From NCBI GenBank assembly GCA_028283625.1, contig JAPWKG010000012.1, positions 1 to 64,000 of the forward strand: DNA of 64,000 bases, in the 5' to 3' direction. Under the pieces are notes generated by a model. That model was not told where the DNA came from and searched no databases. It saw only the letters and a program-made list of their open reading frames with translations. Made by a program: the position numbers and the translations under genes. Positions 1 to 8,968 of the stretch are shown piece by piece. This DNA comes from Acidobacteriaceae bacterium (GTDB taxonomy: Bacteria; Acidobacteriota; Terriglobia; Terriglobales; Acidobacteriaceae). Position 1 is the stretch's first letter, and each line of letters begins with the position of its first letter.

Positions 1-61
1 CTGCCGATTTCACCATCCGGGCTATGCCTCTATGGTAACGCGCCGGGAACCAAATCGGCAG
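1..61. repeat. 10-bp perfect inverted repeat before the first permease
   Basis: Positions 1-10 (CTGCCGATTT) and 52-61 (AAATCGGCAG) are perfect inverted complements separated by 41 bases. The element ends 20 bases before the first permease start codon. The loop is too long for a simple terminator, so it could be an operator, a leader structure or part of a larger element cut by the window edge. No gene end is recognisable in 1-81. Confidence 0.4.
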
Positions 62-81
62 CCCTTGCGTATCTTCCTCAC

Positions 82-1335
82 ATGCCCTTCCGCGAAATCC
101 TGCTCGGGACCCTCTCAGCTCTCTGGAGCACCAAACTTCGGAGCTTTCTCACGATGTTTGGCATCGTCTGGGGGATTGTCTCGGTCATTCTGCTTGTCGG
201 GCTGGGAATAGGGTTCAGCGTACAGCAGCGCAAAGAGCTCAGAACCATCGGAACCGATATCGCCATTTGTTTTCCCGGGAAAACGGCCATGCCTTCTGGT
301 GGATATGCTGCCGGCCGGGACATCGACCTCAGCCTCTCCGATGCGTACGCGCTCAGAGAGCAAGCCACGTTAGTCAAAACAGTCTCCCCTGAGATTCGAC
401 GAACCGTCAGCGAGGTAAGCCAGTGGAACGCTGCAAGCCGGGCTGTGCGTGGTGTGTGGCCAGAGTATCAGCGGTTTCGCTCTCTCACGGTAGACCACGG
501 ACGCCTCATGCAGCTTCAGGATGAAGAGACCGCAGCGCGCGTCGTCCTGCTTGGTTCTGAAGCCGAGCGCCAACTCTTCCCCGGCAAACCTTCGGTCGGG
601 GAGACTCTCATGATTCAGGGCTACCCCTATACCGTCATCGGAGTTCTCGCGAAGAAGCAGCAGAACGGCAGTTATGGTTCCGGCCCTGACAACACGCAGC
701 TATTCGTGCCCTTCAGTTCGATGGAGCGAGACTTCCCTCCCATCAATCAGGGCTCATTTCCGGGCAGGGTCAATAACATCGTTGTTGAGCCTATTACCGC
801 CGACCTCCACGAAGCAGCGCTACGCCAGGTGCGCAAGATTCTGGGCCAACGCCACGGCTTCGAGCCCGAGGATCTGGATGCTCTTTGGGTCTGGGACACG
901 CTCGAAGGCGCAAAGCTGACGGATCGAATCTTTCAGAGCATGACGCTCTTCTTTGGCACGGTTGCGCTGCTCACGCTTGCACTCGGCGGCATCGGCGTCA
1001 TGAACATCATGCTCGTTGCCGTTACTGAACGCACTCGCGAGATCGGTGTACGCAAAGCGCTCGGAGCCACGGCGTCAGACATTCGCAAGCAGTTCCTCAC
1101 CGAGTCCGCGATCATCACGCTTGTCAGCGGCTTTACGGGTCTGGCAATCGGAATCGGTATCTGTCTCGCGCTGAAAGCCGCACCACTTCCTGACGTACTT
1201 CCTCATCCCGCGATCTCGCCTGTGGCAATCCTTGCCTCTCTGCTTACGCTGGGCCTGATTACTCTCACCGCAGGCACCTATCCCGCCTTCCGAGCGGCCT
1301 CCCTGACACCGATCGAATGCTTGAGGGACGAGTAA
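82..1335 (+). CDS. MacB/FtsX-type ABC transporter permease (first of tandem pair)
   Basis: A 417-residue inner-membrane permease of the MacB family, without a fused ATPase. One N-terminal membrane segment (about residues 17-45) is followed by a large periplasmic MacB-type domain (about 50-275) and the FtsX permease domain with three C-terminal segments. The signature GGIGVMNIMLVAVTERTREI and the following GVRKALGA are typical of MacB permeases. No ATPase or membrane-fusion gene is in view, so the ATPase probably lies upstream of the window. The substrate is unknown; the family exports lipoproteins, peptides and drugs. The ATG start matches the usual family N-terminus, but no clear Shine-Dalgarno is seen. 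Confidence 0.9.
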   Translation: MPFREILLGTLSALWSTKLRSFLTMFGIVWGIVSVILLVGLGIGFSVQQRKELRTIGTDIAICFPGKTAMPSGGYAAGRDIDLSLSDAYALREQATLVKTVSPEIRRTVSEVSQWNAASRAVRGVWPEYQRFRSLTVDHGRLMQLQDEETAARVVLLGSEAERQLFPGKPSVGETLMIQGYPYTVIGVLAKKQQNGSYGSGPDNTQLFVPFSSMERDFPPINQGSFPGRVNNIVVEPITADLHEAALRQVRKILGQRHGFEPEDLDALWVWDTLEGAKLTDRIFQSMTLFFGTVALLTLALGGIGVMNIMLVAVTERTREIGVRKALGATASDIRKQFLTESAIITLVSGFTGLAIGIGICLALKAAPLPDVLPHPAISPVAILASLLTLGLITLTAGTYPAFRAASLTPIECLRDE

Positions 1336-2592
1336 ATGCAGCTTCGCGAAGCATTTTCACAGTCATTGGAGTCTCTCGAGCGCAATCGCCTGCGCTCTGG
1401 ACTCACCATGATGGGCATTGCCTGGGGACTCGTGACCGTCGTGCTCCTGCTCAGCTACGGGCAAAGCATCGGCAGCGCTGTCTATACAGCCTTCCTTGGC
1501 ATCGGAAACGACGTCATCATGACCTGGGGAGGGCAAACCTCCATGCAGGCTGGTGGCGAACGCTCTGGCCAGAAGATACGCCTGAAAGCAGGAGACGCTG
1601 AAGCCATCCGTGACTCCCTTCCCTTCCTGAAAGCCGTGTCACGGGAATCGGACGACAGCTTTCTCATCAAGTACGGTCCAAAGGCTGTCAGCATCCAGTC
1701 CAAAGCGATCGATCTACCGTATGGTGAAATGCGCCGGCTCGACGTAGCAGAAGGTCGCTTCTTTGAAGCGGCCGACTTCACCGAGCACAGGCAGGTCATC
1801 CTCTTCGGCTATCACGCTGCAGAAAAGCTGTTCATGGGTTACCCGCCTGTTGGAGAAACGGTTCAGGTCGATGGTCAACCCTTCACCGTCATCGGCGTAC
1901 TGCGGAACAAGATTCAGAACTCTTCCAACAACGGCCCCGACAACGAAAATGTATTTGTCCCGTTCGACACATTGCGGACCTTGCGTCAACAGCGCGATCC
2001 GGACATGATCGTCTTTCAACCATCACGTCCGGAGATGCACCTTCAGGCTGTTGCTGCCGTCCGAACCGTACTGGCGCAACGGCATCACTTCGACCCGCGT
2101 GACGAAAAAGCGATTCTCTCCTGGGACACGATTGACGACTCCAAAGAAACCCGCGCCTTCTCACTCGCGCTGCAGGTCCTGCTTGGTGTCATCGGTTCCA
2201 TGACGCTTGCCGTCGGCGGTGTAGGTGTCATGAACATCATGCTCGTTTCCGTTACCGAACGGACGCGTGAGATCGGGCTTCGAAAAGCTCTCGGAGCAAA
2301 CCGGCGTGAAATCCTGATCCAGTTTCTGCTGGAAGCCCTGATCCTGACCTTGCTGGCCGGCATCATCGGCATGTTGCTCGCTGAGCTCGCAGGACATCTC
2401 ATTCCACCGATGCCTTTATTCTCCGACATCTATAAAACGGCGAACCACGAAGGCGATATCTTTCTCCGCCCATCGGGCAGCACCATGCTGGTCGCGTTCA
2501 CGGTGCTCACGCTCGTCGGTCTTATCTCCGGCTTCCTTCCAGCCTTGCGAGCTTCACGGCTCGATCCTGTCGTTGCACTCCGTCACGAGTAA
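1336..2592 (+). CDS. MacB/FtsX-type ABC transporter permease (second of tandem pair)
   Basis: A 418-residue paralogue of the preceding permease with the same architecture: an N-terminal membrane segment, a periplasmic domain and the GGVGVMNIMLVSVTERTREI signature before the last segments. Its ATG directly follows the previous TAA, so the two genes are probably translationally coupled and may form a heterodimeric permease. The N-terminus departs from the first copy (it has a short LSYGQSIGS segment), so the pair arose by an old duplication. The stop codon ends one base before the stop of the convergent transglycosylase gene. Confidence 0.9.
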   Translation: MQLREAFSQSLESLERNRLRSGLTMMGIAWGLVTVVLLLSYGQSIGSAVYTAFLGIGNDVIMTWGGQTSMQAGGERSGQKIRLKAGDAEAIRDSLPFLKAVSRESDDSFLIKYGPKAVSIQSKAIDLPYGEMRRLDVAEGRFFEAADFTEHRQVILFGYHAAEKLFMGYPPVGETVQVDGQPFTVIGVLRNKIQNSSNNGPDNENVFVPFDTLRTLRQQRDPDMIVFQPSRPEMHLQAVAAVRTVLAQRHHFDPRDEKAILSWDTIDDSKETRAFSLALQVLLGVIGSMTLAVGGVGVMNIMLVSVTERTREIGLRKALGANRREILIQFLLEALILTLLAGIIGMLLAELAGHLIPPMPLFSDIYKTANHEGDIFLRPSGSTMLVAFTVLTLVGLISGFLPALRASRLDPVVALRHE

Positions 2593-2593
2593 G

Positions 2594-4930
2594 TTACTTT
2601 CCGGAATAAATGGAGCGGTACATCTCCCGGTTGCGGATGATCGCCTGCACATAATCCCGCGTTTCGCTATACGGAATCGACTCAACCCATTCCGCAACAT
2701 CACGTGCATCCCCTGCTGCGATCCAGCGCTGCACAGGGCTATCCCCTGCGTTATAGCTGGCCAGCGCATACTCCACTTGTCCGTTGTAGTGATCGATTGC
2801 ATGGCGCAGATCTACCGTGCCAAGACGAATGCTCATCGTGGGATCCAGCAAGGAAGAGGTTTGAATCTTCCCTAACCCCTGCTTCTTTGCCAACGCCTTT
2901 CCGACCGAAGGCAAGAGCTGCATCAGACCGTAGGCATTAGCCTTGGAAACCGCTCCGGGGTTGAACTCCGACTCCTGCCGGATCAGCCCTGCAACCAGAT
3001 ATGGATCCAAACCGTTGACCTGCGCATTCTGCTGCAGGACGCCCCAGTAGGGACGCGGAAAGATAATCTGCCAATACTCCATTGGCACGGAGCTTACCGG
3101 CAAGGAGAAGAAAGGAAGCTTGGCACGCTTCATCGCCTGCATGGCGCGCGTATTCTCACCGAAGCTCTGATAGATTTCGGCTTCCGCCAGGACAGACCAC
3201 GTCCCATCCGGGTCAGCAAGCTGCAGCTCCGGACGAATGTACTCATTCAGCGCGGCATTTGCCAACAAGCGAGCTTTGATCAGATGCGGATCATTCTCCG
3301 GCAGTTCCGCGGAAAGATGCGGGTCCTCCACCATACGCACGTAGGCCAACGGAGGAGCCGCGGCCACAACGCTCTGTGAACCGAGAGCTGCAAGCCTCTG
3401 CCGTCCCAGCATCGCGTAATAGCTATTGATGTAGGCTTCGCTGAGCGAGTGGTAGTAGTTAGAGGCTTGCGGCAGGTTATGCTCTACCTCTTCATAAAGC
3501 CGTCCGCGCCAATACAGCGCACCGGGGGTTTCCGCTCCGGCGGGGTAGTTCTGAATCTGCTCATCCATCAACCGTGCGGCATCCGGAAAACGCCGCAAGC
3601 GATAGCTTAGCCAGGCAGCACGCCAGTGAGAACTGGGTGCATAGGTTGAACGCGGGAAGCGCTCAACCAGACGCTCATAATTGGCAACCGCGTTTGGAAA
3701 GTCCGAGCGGATCAAATACATATTGCCGCTGGAGAACAACGCTTCTTCTAGCCACCGGCTATGCGGATACTTCTCGTCCAGCTGCGAAACCAGCAAATCG
3801 TGGTTTACGACATCGCCATCTTTACGCGCCAGCTCCGACTGCATGTACAGCTTCAAAGCCGCCGAATCATCCCCCGTAACCGGCAGCCCCGCCACGTCGC
3901 CCTTCGACAACTTGCCCAACTTCAGATCGCAGACCGCGGCGTAAATCTCCAGGGCATCACGATCGGCCTGCGAGAGTGTCTGGTCGTTCTTGCGCAGCGA
4001 ACGATACTCCGCCGCTGCCTCGCTGTACTGCTTCGCGTTGAACACCGCGTCAGCATGCTGCTTTCGCTCCCCGGCCGAGAGAGGAACCGCCATCGCGTCC
4101 AGTTGCGTTTTCGCAATCGCAGCTTCGGGAGAAAACGGGTCGCGCAGGTAAAGACCGCGGTACAGCGTAATCGCCTCGGCACTCTGACCGCTCACCTGAT
4201 AGGCCTTGGCAAGCGTCACGCGGTAATCCACCTTGCTGGCTGCAGGAGATGCTTTAAGCGGCTGCAACACGCGTATGGCTTCCGCAGGCTGATTCCCAGC
4301 AAGATAAGCGTTTGCCAAAAGCACAGGCGCATTGGGAACGAACAGGCTTCCCGGATACCGCGTCGCAAAGCCTGTAAGCAACGGGATAGCATCGCCGGGG
4401 TGGTTCCCTTGCACCGCAGCCTGGGCGGTCAGGTAAACAGTGTAGTCATTCAGCGAGGTACCGGACTGTGACGCACGGCGAAAATCGCTCTCTGCATCGC
4501 TGTAATTGTGGTCCATCTGGGCGGCATGTCCCAGCGCAAGGTACGCCGCTGCGGACGCCTCCCCTGTATGCGAGCTCGCATAGGCGCGTACACCGCTGTA
4601 CGCTGCCGGAGATCGCGTGCTAGCAAGCTGCTGCGCCATCGGCCTCAGCTTTTCAGAGGCCACAAACGCACTCGTCAACCGTCGAGACTCTGCCGTAGCC
4701 GCCACGTGCGGCACTTTATGCGCAGCACTGTGCGCATGCCCTTTGCTTTTCGAGGTTGAGGAATGTCCGGCAGTTTTTTTGCTGGAACCGCTCGATGTCT
4801 TCGAGCCCGCGGTCGTTGCGTGCTTTTTCTTCGTTGTTTTCTGCGCAGCAGCGCCTTCCGGCATCGCAACCGCCGAGGCCAGCACCATTGCCACGACCCA
4901 ACCTGAAGCCTTTGTCATTCCCTGAAACAC
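2594..4930 (-). CDS. Slt-like soluble lytic murein transglycosylase with TPR-like repeats
   Basis: A 778-residue exported enzyme that cleaves peptidoglycan glycan strands to 1,6-anhydro products. It has a signal peptide (about residues 1-29), a Lys/Ser/His-rich low-complexity linker (about 30-75), a long helical repeat region (about 100-560), and a C-terminal lysozyme-like SLT domain (about 630-750). The SLT motifs include RQESEFNP with catalytic Glu653, AYGLMQLLP and ALASYNAGD. The start is read as GTG at 4930, because AGAGG lies eight bases upstream; the in-frame ATG at 4918 has its purine stretch too close. It is divergent from the sigma factor gene. Confidence 0.9.
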   Translation of the reverse strand: MFQGMTKASGWVVAMVLASAVAMPEGAAAQKTTKKKHATTAGSKTSSGSSKKTAGHSSTSKSKGHAHSAAHKVPHVAATAESRRLTSAFVASEKLRPMAQQLASTRSPAAYSGVRAYASSHTGEASAAAYLALGHAAQMDHNYSDAESDFRRASQSGTSLNDYTVYLTAQAAVQGNHPGDAIPLLTGFATRYPGSLFVPNAPVLLANAYLAGNQPAEAIRVLQPLKASPAASKVDYRVTLAKAYQVSGQSAEAITLYRGLYLRDPFSPEAAIAKTQLDAMAVPLSAGERKQHADAVFNAKQYSEAAAEYRSLRKNDQTLSQADRDALEIYAAVCDLKLGKLSKGDVAGLPVTGDDSAALKLYMQSELARKDGDVVNHDLLVSQLDEKYPHSRWLEEALFSSGNMYLIRSDFPNAVANYERLVERFPRSTYAPSSHWRAAWLSYRLRRFPDAARLMDEQIQNYPAGAETPGALYWRGRLYEEVEHNLPQASNYYHSLSEAYINSYYAMLGRQRLAALGSQSVVAAAPPLAYVRMVEDPHLSAELPENDPHLIKARLLANAALNEYIRPELQLADPDGTWSVLAEAEIYQSFGENTRAMQAMKRAKLPFFSLPVSSVPMEYWQIIFPRPYWGVLQQNAQVNGLDPYLVAGLIRQESEFNPGAVSKANAYGLMQLLPSVGKALAKKQGLGKIQTSSLLDPTMSIRLGTVDLRHAIDHYNGQVEYALASYNAGDSPVQRWIAAGDARDVAEWVESIPYSETRDYVQAIIRNREMYRSIYSGK

Positions 4931-5049
4931 AGCCCGAACCTCTCTTCTCTGACTCTAAGACGCTCCGAGCGGAACCTATACACAAACCGGAACTTGCGCG
5001 AACCATGAAAGATAACTGGACCGCAGATGTACACTGGTTGGTGAACGCT

Positions 5050-5745
5050 ATGGCTTCCACTACCACATCGCTACCCGATGATTTTTCGGAGATTCCCTTG
5101 GACGACACTCAACTGAGTGGCTCAGACAAGCCCGCTCCATCTGGCCCTCTCTCGCCTGATCAGGATCTGGAGATGGTCGAGCTCGCCAAGGCCGGCGACA
5201 CGGGAGCTTTCGAAACTCTTGTGCGCAAGTACGAGCGTCAGATCTTTCGTACCGCACAGCACATCACTCAAAATCGTGAAGACGCTGAAGATATTACCCA
5301 GGACGTCTTCTTCAAGGCCTTCCAAAAGCTCGATCAGTTTCAGGGAAACTCTAAGTTCTCTACCTGGCTCGTCCGCATCGCTGTCAATGAAAGCCTGATG
5401 CGGCTCCGCAAGCGCAAGACCTCCAAAACCGTTTCCATGGATCAGGATGTGGAAACCGACGAGGGTTCCATCCCCCGAGACTTTGCTGAATGGCGCCCAA
5501 ATCCGGAGCAAAACTTCTCTCAATCCGAGATGGGAGAGATTCTCCGGAAAACAATTGCGGGTTTACCCCCAGGTTTTCGCACCGTTTTCACGCTCCGCGA
5601 CATCGAAAACTTGTCGACCGAGGAAACGGCAGAAGCGCTCGGACTGAGCGTTCCAGCCGTCAAGTCCCGTCTCCTGCGTGCGCGCCTGCAGTTGCGCGAA
5701 CGTTTGAGCCGCTACTTCCGGAAGACAAACGAGGCCCCCAAGTGA
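5050..5745 (+). CDS. RpoE-like ECF sigma factor
   Basis: A 231-residue extracytoplasmic-function sigma factor that directs RNA polymerase to stress promoters. Region 2 spans about residues 47-123 (DAEDITQDVFFKAF, then FSTWLVRIAVNESLMRLRKRK), and region 4 spans about 165-225 (LPPGFRTVFTLRDIENLSTE, then SVPAVKSRLLRARLQLRERL). The ATG at 5050 was chosen because GGTGA (5040-5044) sits five bases upstream; an in-frame ATG at 5005 would add 15 residues. An acidic, Pro/Ser-rich N-terminal tail of about 40 residues precedes region 2. The stop overlaps the start of the zinc-protein gene, so the pair is probably co-expressed. A GGAAC-type motif near 4971 could be an autoregulatory -35, but no matching -10 was found. 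Confidence 0.93.
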   Translation: MASTTTSLPDDFSEIPLDDTQLSGSDKPAPSGPLSPDQDLEMVELAKAGDTGAFETLVRKYERQIFRTAQHITQNREDAEDITQDVFFKAFQKLDQFQGNSKFSTWLVRIAVNESLMRLRKRKTSKTVSMDQDVETDEGSIPRDFAEWRPNPEQNFSQSEMGEILRKTIAGLPPGFRTVFTLRDIENLSTEETAEALGLSVPAVKSRLLRARLQLRERLSRYFRKTNEAPK

Positions 5746-6041
5746 ACTGCACAGATTTTCTCGCCAAACTTTCCGACTTCTTCGACGGCACCATCGATCC
5801 GGCTTTGCTGGATGAAGTGAAGGCTCATCTGTGTAGCTGCCACCACTGCGAGGTTGTGGTCGACACCACCCGCCACACCATTGATTTTTATCGTGCGGAC
5901 CAGCAGTTTGACCTGCCGGAGCCTGTCGCGGACAAACTTCGCTCGGCCATCATGGATCGCTGCCGCACGCTGGGCAAACCAGAGAAACAAATCCGCTTTA
6001 ATCCGGGAACAGCTCCGCGCGAAAGCCTGGAAAAGCATTAG
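5742..6041 (+). CDS. Small zinc-binding anti-sigma factor candidate
   Basis: A 99-residue soluble protein starting at GTG 5742, which overlaps the sigma factor stop by four bases (GTGA). It carries a ZAS-type zinc motif, H-x3-C-x2-C (His29, Cys33, Cys36), in a short helical N-terminal domain. This is the module by which many anti-sigma factors hold their ECF partner. There is no membrane segment, so any sensing would be cytoplasmic, for example redox or zinc. The role is inferred from motif and coupling. The region after residue 60 is short and unrecognised. Confidence 0.75.
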   Translation: MNCTDFLAKLSDFFDGTIDPALLDEVKAHLCSCHHCEVVVDTTRHTIDFYRADQQFDLPEPVADKLRSAIMDRCRTLGKPEKQIRFNPGTAPRESLEKH

Positions 6042-6087
6042 ACCTCGGCAACTTCGTAGACAGTTTGTCTCGCAACCGCGTTCTGCA

Positions 6088-6121
6088 CAAGAAAGGCGTC
6101 CCCAACGGGACGCCTTTCTTG
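6088..6121. terminator. Bidirectional intrinsic terminator
   Basis: A perfect 15-bp stem (arms 6088-6102 and 6107-6121) encloses a CAAC loop. The stem edges are A-rich on one side and T-rich on the other, so it can terminate both the sigma/anti-sigma transcript and the convergent gene at 6139. Confidence 0.85.
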
Positions 6122-6138
6122 CTTGCCAAAAACTTGGC

Positions 6139-7101
6139 TTACTTCACGACCTGCTGGAAGAGCGGTGAACCGAGCAGGCTGGCAAACTCTGTATCCGAAG
6201 ACGAGTAATCCACCGTCAGCGTGCCGGAGTTGGAATCAATCGTCGTACCGTTCATCGCCTGCTTCTCCAGGGAGGTACCTGAGGTCTGCTTCAGAATCAT
6301 GACACCCTTCATCAGGGTCGCTGCCGTCGCCGCGGTCATGGTATCTGCCGTCACCACAGCCAGATCAAACTTAACACCGTTGGAAAAATCCATCGTATAG
6401 CGAGAGGACTTCAGCCGTGCCTTGACGGTATCGAAGTCTGCCAGCTGCGAGGCCTGACCGAGAACACCCTTCATCATGGTCTGCGTTCCCTTCTGATCGA
6501 GAAGGCTCCAGACCGGACGCTGGTCCACGTTCGCCATCTCGTTCATCATGTCGCTGTTTTGCAGGAAGTTCGGAATCAGACCGTCGCGGGCATCCAGAGC
6601 GGATTTCACGGCTTCCTTATCGCCAAAGATCATGGTCGTCTGGTTCAGGAACGCAACGCTCATCCCTGCCGAGCCCATAGGCCAGATCTCCGTCCGGCGC
6701 ACAACGGTGGGCTTGGTCTTCTGCTTGGTGAAACTGGCGAGAATCGCCTGATCGTGGAACTGTCCCTGAGCCACGCCCAGAATGCGCGAACCATCAGCAC
6801 CCGGTGCACGGAAGGCGGCAAACGCGAGCGTATCGGCGTCCTGATCAACCTTCAGTCCCGAGGTCTTCAGCGCGGTTTCCAAGCGCTTGAGCTCCGGAGG
6901 AAGCACGCGATCCTTCAACTGCATCGCAGCCGGCGAACTCTGCATCACTTTGTAGTCCACGACAATAATCTGCTGTACATCCTTCGGGATGGACGAACGA
7001 GCATCGACGCTAAGCTGCGACGCGTGGGCAGAGGCGCTGGCTACGATGGCCAGGCCGGCTAGGGTGGCGGTCCCGAACTTCTTGAACTTGCTGGTAATCA
7101 C
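6139..7101 (-). CDS. Exported hypothetical protein
   Basis: A 320-residue protein with a signal peptide (about residues 1-24, ending ASASAHA). The start is GTG at 7101, with GGGAG six bases upstream; upstream in-frame codons have no such site. The mature part is mixed alpha/beta, with Ser/Thr/Ala-rich stretches, no membrane segment, no cysteines and no motif I recognise. It contains segments such as QQIIVVDYKVMQSSPAA and TMIFGDKEAVKSALDARDG, which resemble periplasmic DUF proteins seen in acidobacteria. It follows the formiminotransferase gene after 110 bases on the same strand. The function is unknown. Confidence 0.75.
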   Translation of the reverse strand: MITSKFKKFGTATLAGLAIVASASAHASQLSVDARSSIPKDVQQIIVVDYKVMQSSPAAMQLKDRVLPPELKRLETALKTSGLKVDQDADTLAFAAFRAPGADGSRILGVAQGQFHDQAILASFTKQKTKPTVVRRTEIWPMGSAGMSVAFLNQTTMIFGDKEAVKSALDARDGLIPNFLQNSDMMNEMANVDQRPVWSLLDQKGTQTMMKGVLGQASQLADFDTVKARLKSSRYTMDFSNGVKFDLAVVTADTMTAATAATLMKGVMILKQTSGTSLEKQAMNGTTIDSNSGTLTVDYSSSDTEFASLLGSPLFQQVVK

Positions 7102-7211
7102 GTGTGGCTCCCGAAAAAATTGTCCAGATGGGGGAATGATCTCTATTCTCCTGAACTTTCCCCTTGCTCGCAACTCTTTGGACGTTTCCGGCCGGGAATC
7201 GTTTTGGAAAA

Positions 7212-8159
7212 TCATGGCCAGAGCAACGGATGCTGTAATCGGCGTTCCAAAACCTTCTCTTCCGGATCGAACTGAGGTATTTGACGAACCCACTCCGCGT
7301 TCGTTTCATAGGCCTCTTCCGGGAGAAGCCCGATCAGTTCTCCCTCACCGATGCGCGCGCCATGCTGTTCGGCAATCTCTTTCACCGCGGCATGAACCTT
7401 GGAGACCGGCGTGCGCTGGAAGTCGGTGATATTCATGCTCACCTGAGCGCGGGAGTTAACAACCACCCCCATCGCCTTAACCCCAAACTGTCCTCCTGAC
7501 GACATCCGGACCTCTTTGGCGATAGAGCGTGCCAACCCGACATCGGGAGTTTCTCCGTCCCGTTCCAGGTAAATATTGTATGCAATCAGGAACTTACGAA
7601 CCCCTACGGCAGAAGCTCCTGCCGTAGCGTGCAGCTCCGGACCACCGACATCCGGGCGTCGCGTGCTTTCGCGGCGAACATCCCGCGAGAGGCCCTCGAA
7701 CTGCCCACGGCGAACGTCCTCCAGATTCACACGATCCGGTCGCGAGGCCGCCGCTTCGTAGAAGTACACCGGCACCCCATGGCGTCGCCAGATGCCCATG
7801 CCTGCCTGACGCGCAAGCATCACACACTGCACCAGCGAGATGCCGGAAACAGGCACAAATGGAATGACGTCTGCCGCACCGATACGCGGATGCACCCCGG
7901 TCTGCCCGGTCAGATCGATTAGTTCTGCAGCCTTCCCCGCGCCGCGGATTGCGGCCTCAACAACAGCCTCGGGGGAGCCCGCAATCGTGACCACGGAACG
8001 GTTATGGTCAGAATCCATGGACCAGTCGAGAAGATGCACGCCCTCCACCTTCATGGCGCGAACAATCTTCACGACCTTGTCCCGATCGATGCCTTCAGAA
8101 AAATTGGGTACGCACTCTACGATCGGCGCGCTATTCGGATTGTGGTTTTCTGCATTCAT
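7212..8159 (-). CDS. ftcD: Glutamate formiminotransferase
   Basis: A 315-residue cytoplasmic enzyme that transfers the formimino group of formiminoglutamate to tetrahydrofolate in histidine degradation. It matches the formiminotransferase N and C subdomains: VECVPNFSEG near the start, then LLDWSMDSDHNRSVVTIAG, GVHPRIGAADVIPFVPV, and ARSIAKEVRMSSGGQFGVKAMG. The cyclodeaminase domain of the bifunctional animal enzyme is absent, as is common in bacteria. No other hut genes are in the window. ATG at 8159. Confidence 0.93.
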   Translation of the reverse strand: MNAENHNPNSAPIVECVPNFSEGIDRDKVVKIVRAMKVEGVHLLDWSMDSDHNRSVVTIAGSPEAVVEAAIRGAGKAAELIDLTGQTGVHPRIGAADVIPFVPVSGISLVQCVMLARQAGMGIWRRHGVPVYFYEAAASRPDRVNLEDVRRGQFEGLSRDVRRESTRRPDVGGPELHATAGASAVGVRKFLIAYNIYLERDGETPDVGLARSIAKEVRMSSGGQFGVKAMGVVVNSRAQVSMNITDFQRTPVSKVHAAVKEIAEQHGARIGEGELIGLLPEEAYETNAEWVRQIPQFDPEEKVLERRLQHPLLWP

Positions 8160-8176
8160 GCCACATGACCTAAAGC

Positions 8177-8201
8177 GCTGCCGCGATTCTGCTGCGGCAG
8201 C
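8177..8201 (-). terminator. Weak hairpin after the PagL-like gene
   Basis: An 8-bp GC-rich stem (8177-8184 with 8194-8201, loop of nine) lies between the PagL-like gene stop and the ftcD start on the minus strand. No U-tract follows, so it may attenuate rather than terminate. Confidence 0.35.
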
Positions 8202-8204
8202 CTG

Positions 8205-8897
8205 CTACTTCCACCAGGTGTAACCCAGCGTGAACTGCACGCCGGTATTGATGCCAGGATTCTTGTCTCCCAGGCTCGAGCTCGAGATGTGAACCGCATT
8301 CGCGCTGAAGTCCACCGAGTGGCGATCGTTCACAAAATAATGCGCGCCGACGCCAAACTGAGGATCAAAGTTCCAAACGCTGGTATTCGCATTCGGAGCC
8401 GTCTGCGAAGCGTTCTGGTAGTTCAGCGAACCGATTGCAGGGTACTTGCGCGTGGTGTAGATTACCCCGCCTGCGCCCTGCAGCCAGGGCTGCAAACGAC
8501 GACCATGGCGGAAGTTCAAACGAAACTTTGCTGGAACCACACTGACGCCGCGATACGTGCCACCCGTCGTGACCGGGCCATAACACTGGCTGGCCGAGGT
8601 CGCATTGTAAGGGCAGACCAGTTTTTGAAAGGTCGGCGTATAGCTCTGCCAAAGAGGCAGAATCTCGACGCCGTACTCGAAGTTCATCCGCAGCTTGCCG
8701 CCGAAGTCCTCGGTCATAATGCGGCCGGCCTGCACGCCTGCGGAGAAGAACTTGAAGTCCGTACGGTCTTCAAGGCCATTGCCACCCTGAATAAACACGC
8801 CATACTCCCACTTCGGGGAAACGGTCGCCTGCGCATTGGCACCAAAGGCAAACAGGGTCATTCCAAACACTACAGCCAGATTTCGTACGATCTTCAT
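8205..8897 (-). CDS. Acyloxyacyl hydrolase / PagL-like outer-membrane protein
   Basis: A 230-residue protein with a signal peptide (about 1-22, ending GANA) and an outer-membrane beta-barrel pattern ending in aromatic residues (YTWWK). It fits the PagL lipid A 3-O-deacylase family: FEYGVEILPLW in the first half and, near the C-terminus, His203-x-Ser205 followed by DKNPGIN. In Pseudomonas PagL the catalytic residues are His126, Ser128 and Glu140. Here the position aligned by spacing to Glu140 is Asn217, so activity is uncertain. It sits between yebC and ftcD, with a terminator on its upstream side. Confidence 0.72.
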   Translation of the reverse strand: MKIVRNLAVVFGMTLFAFGANAQATVSPKWEYGVFIQGGNGLEDRTDFKFFSAGVQAGRIMTEDFGGKLRMNFEYGVEILPLWQSYTPTFQKLVCPYNATSASQCYGPVTTGGTYRGVSVVPAKFRLNFRHGRRLQPWLQGAGGVIYTTRKYPAIGSLNYQNASQTAPNANTSVWNFDPQFGVGAHYFVNDRHSVDFSANAVHISSSSLGDKNPGINTGVQFTLGYTWWK

Positions 8898-8912
8898 TCA
8901 CTCCTCACAGTA

Positions 8913-8942
8913 GAAAGCCGCCATGCATGGATGGCGGCTTTC
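8913..8942 (-). terminator. Intrinsic terminator downstream of yebC
   Basis: A perfect 12-bp stem (8913-8924 with 8931-8942, six-base loop) lies 26 bases past the yebC stop on the minus strand, before the PagL-like gene. It separates the two transcripts. Confidence 0.75.
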
Positions 8943-8968
8943 GCGGCTATCGATACACCAGATGCGGA

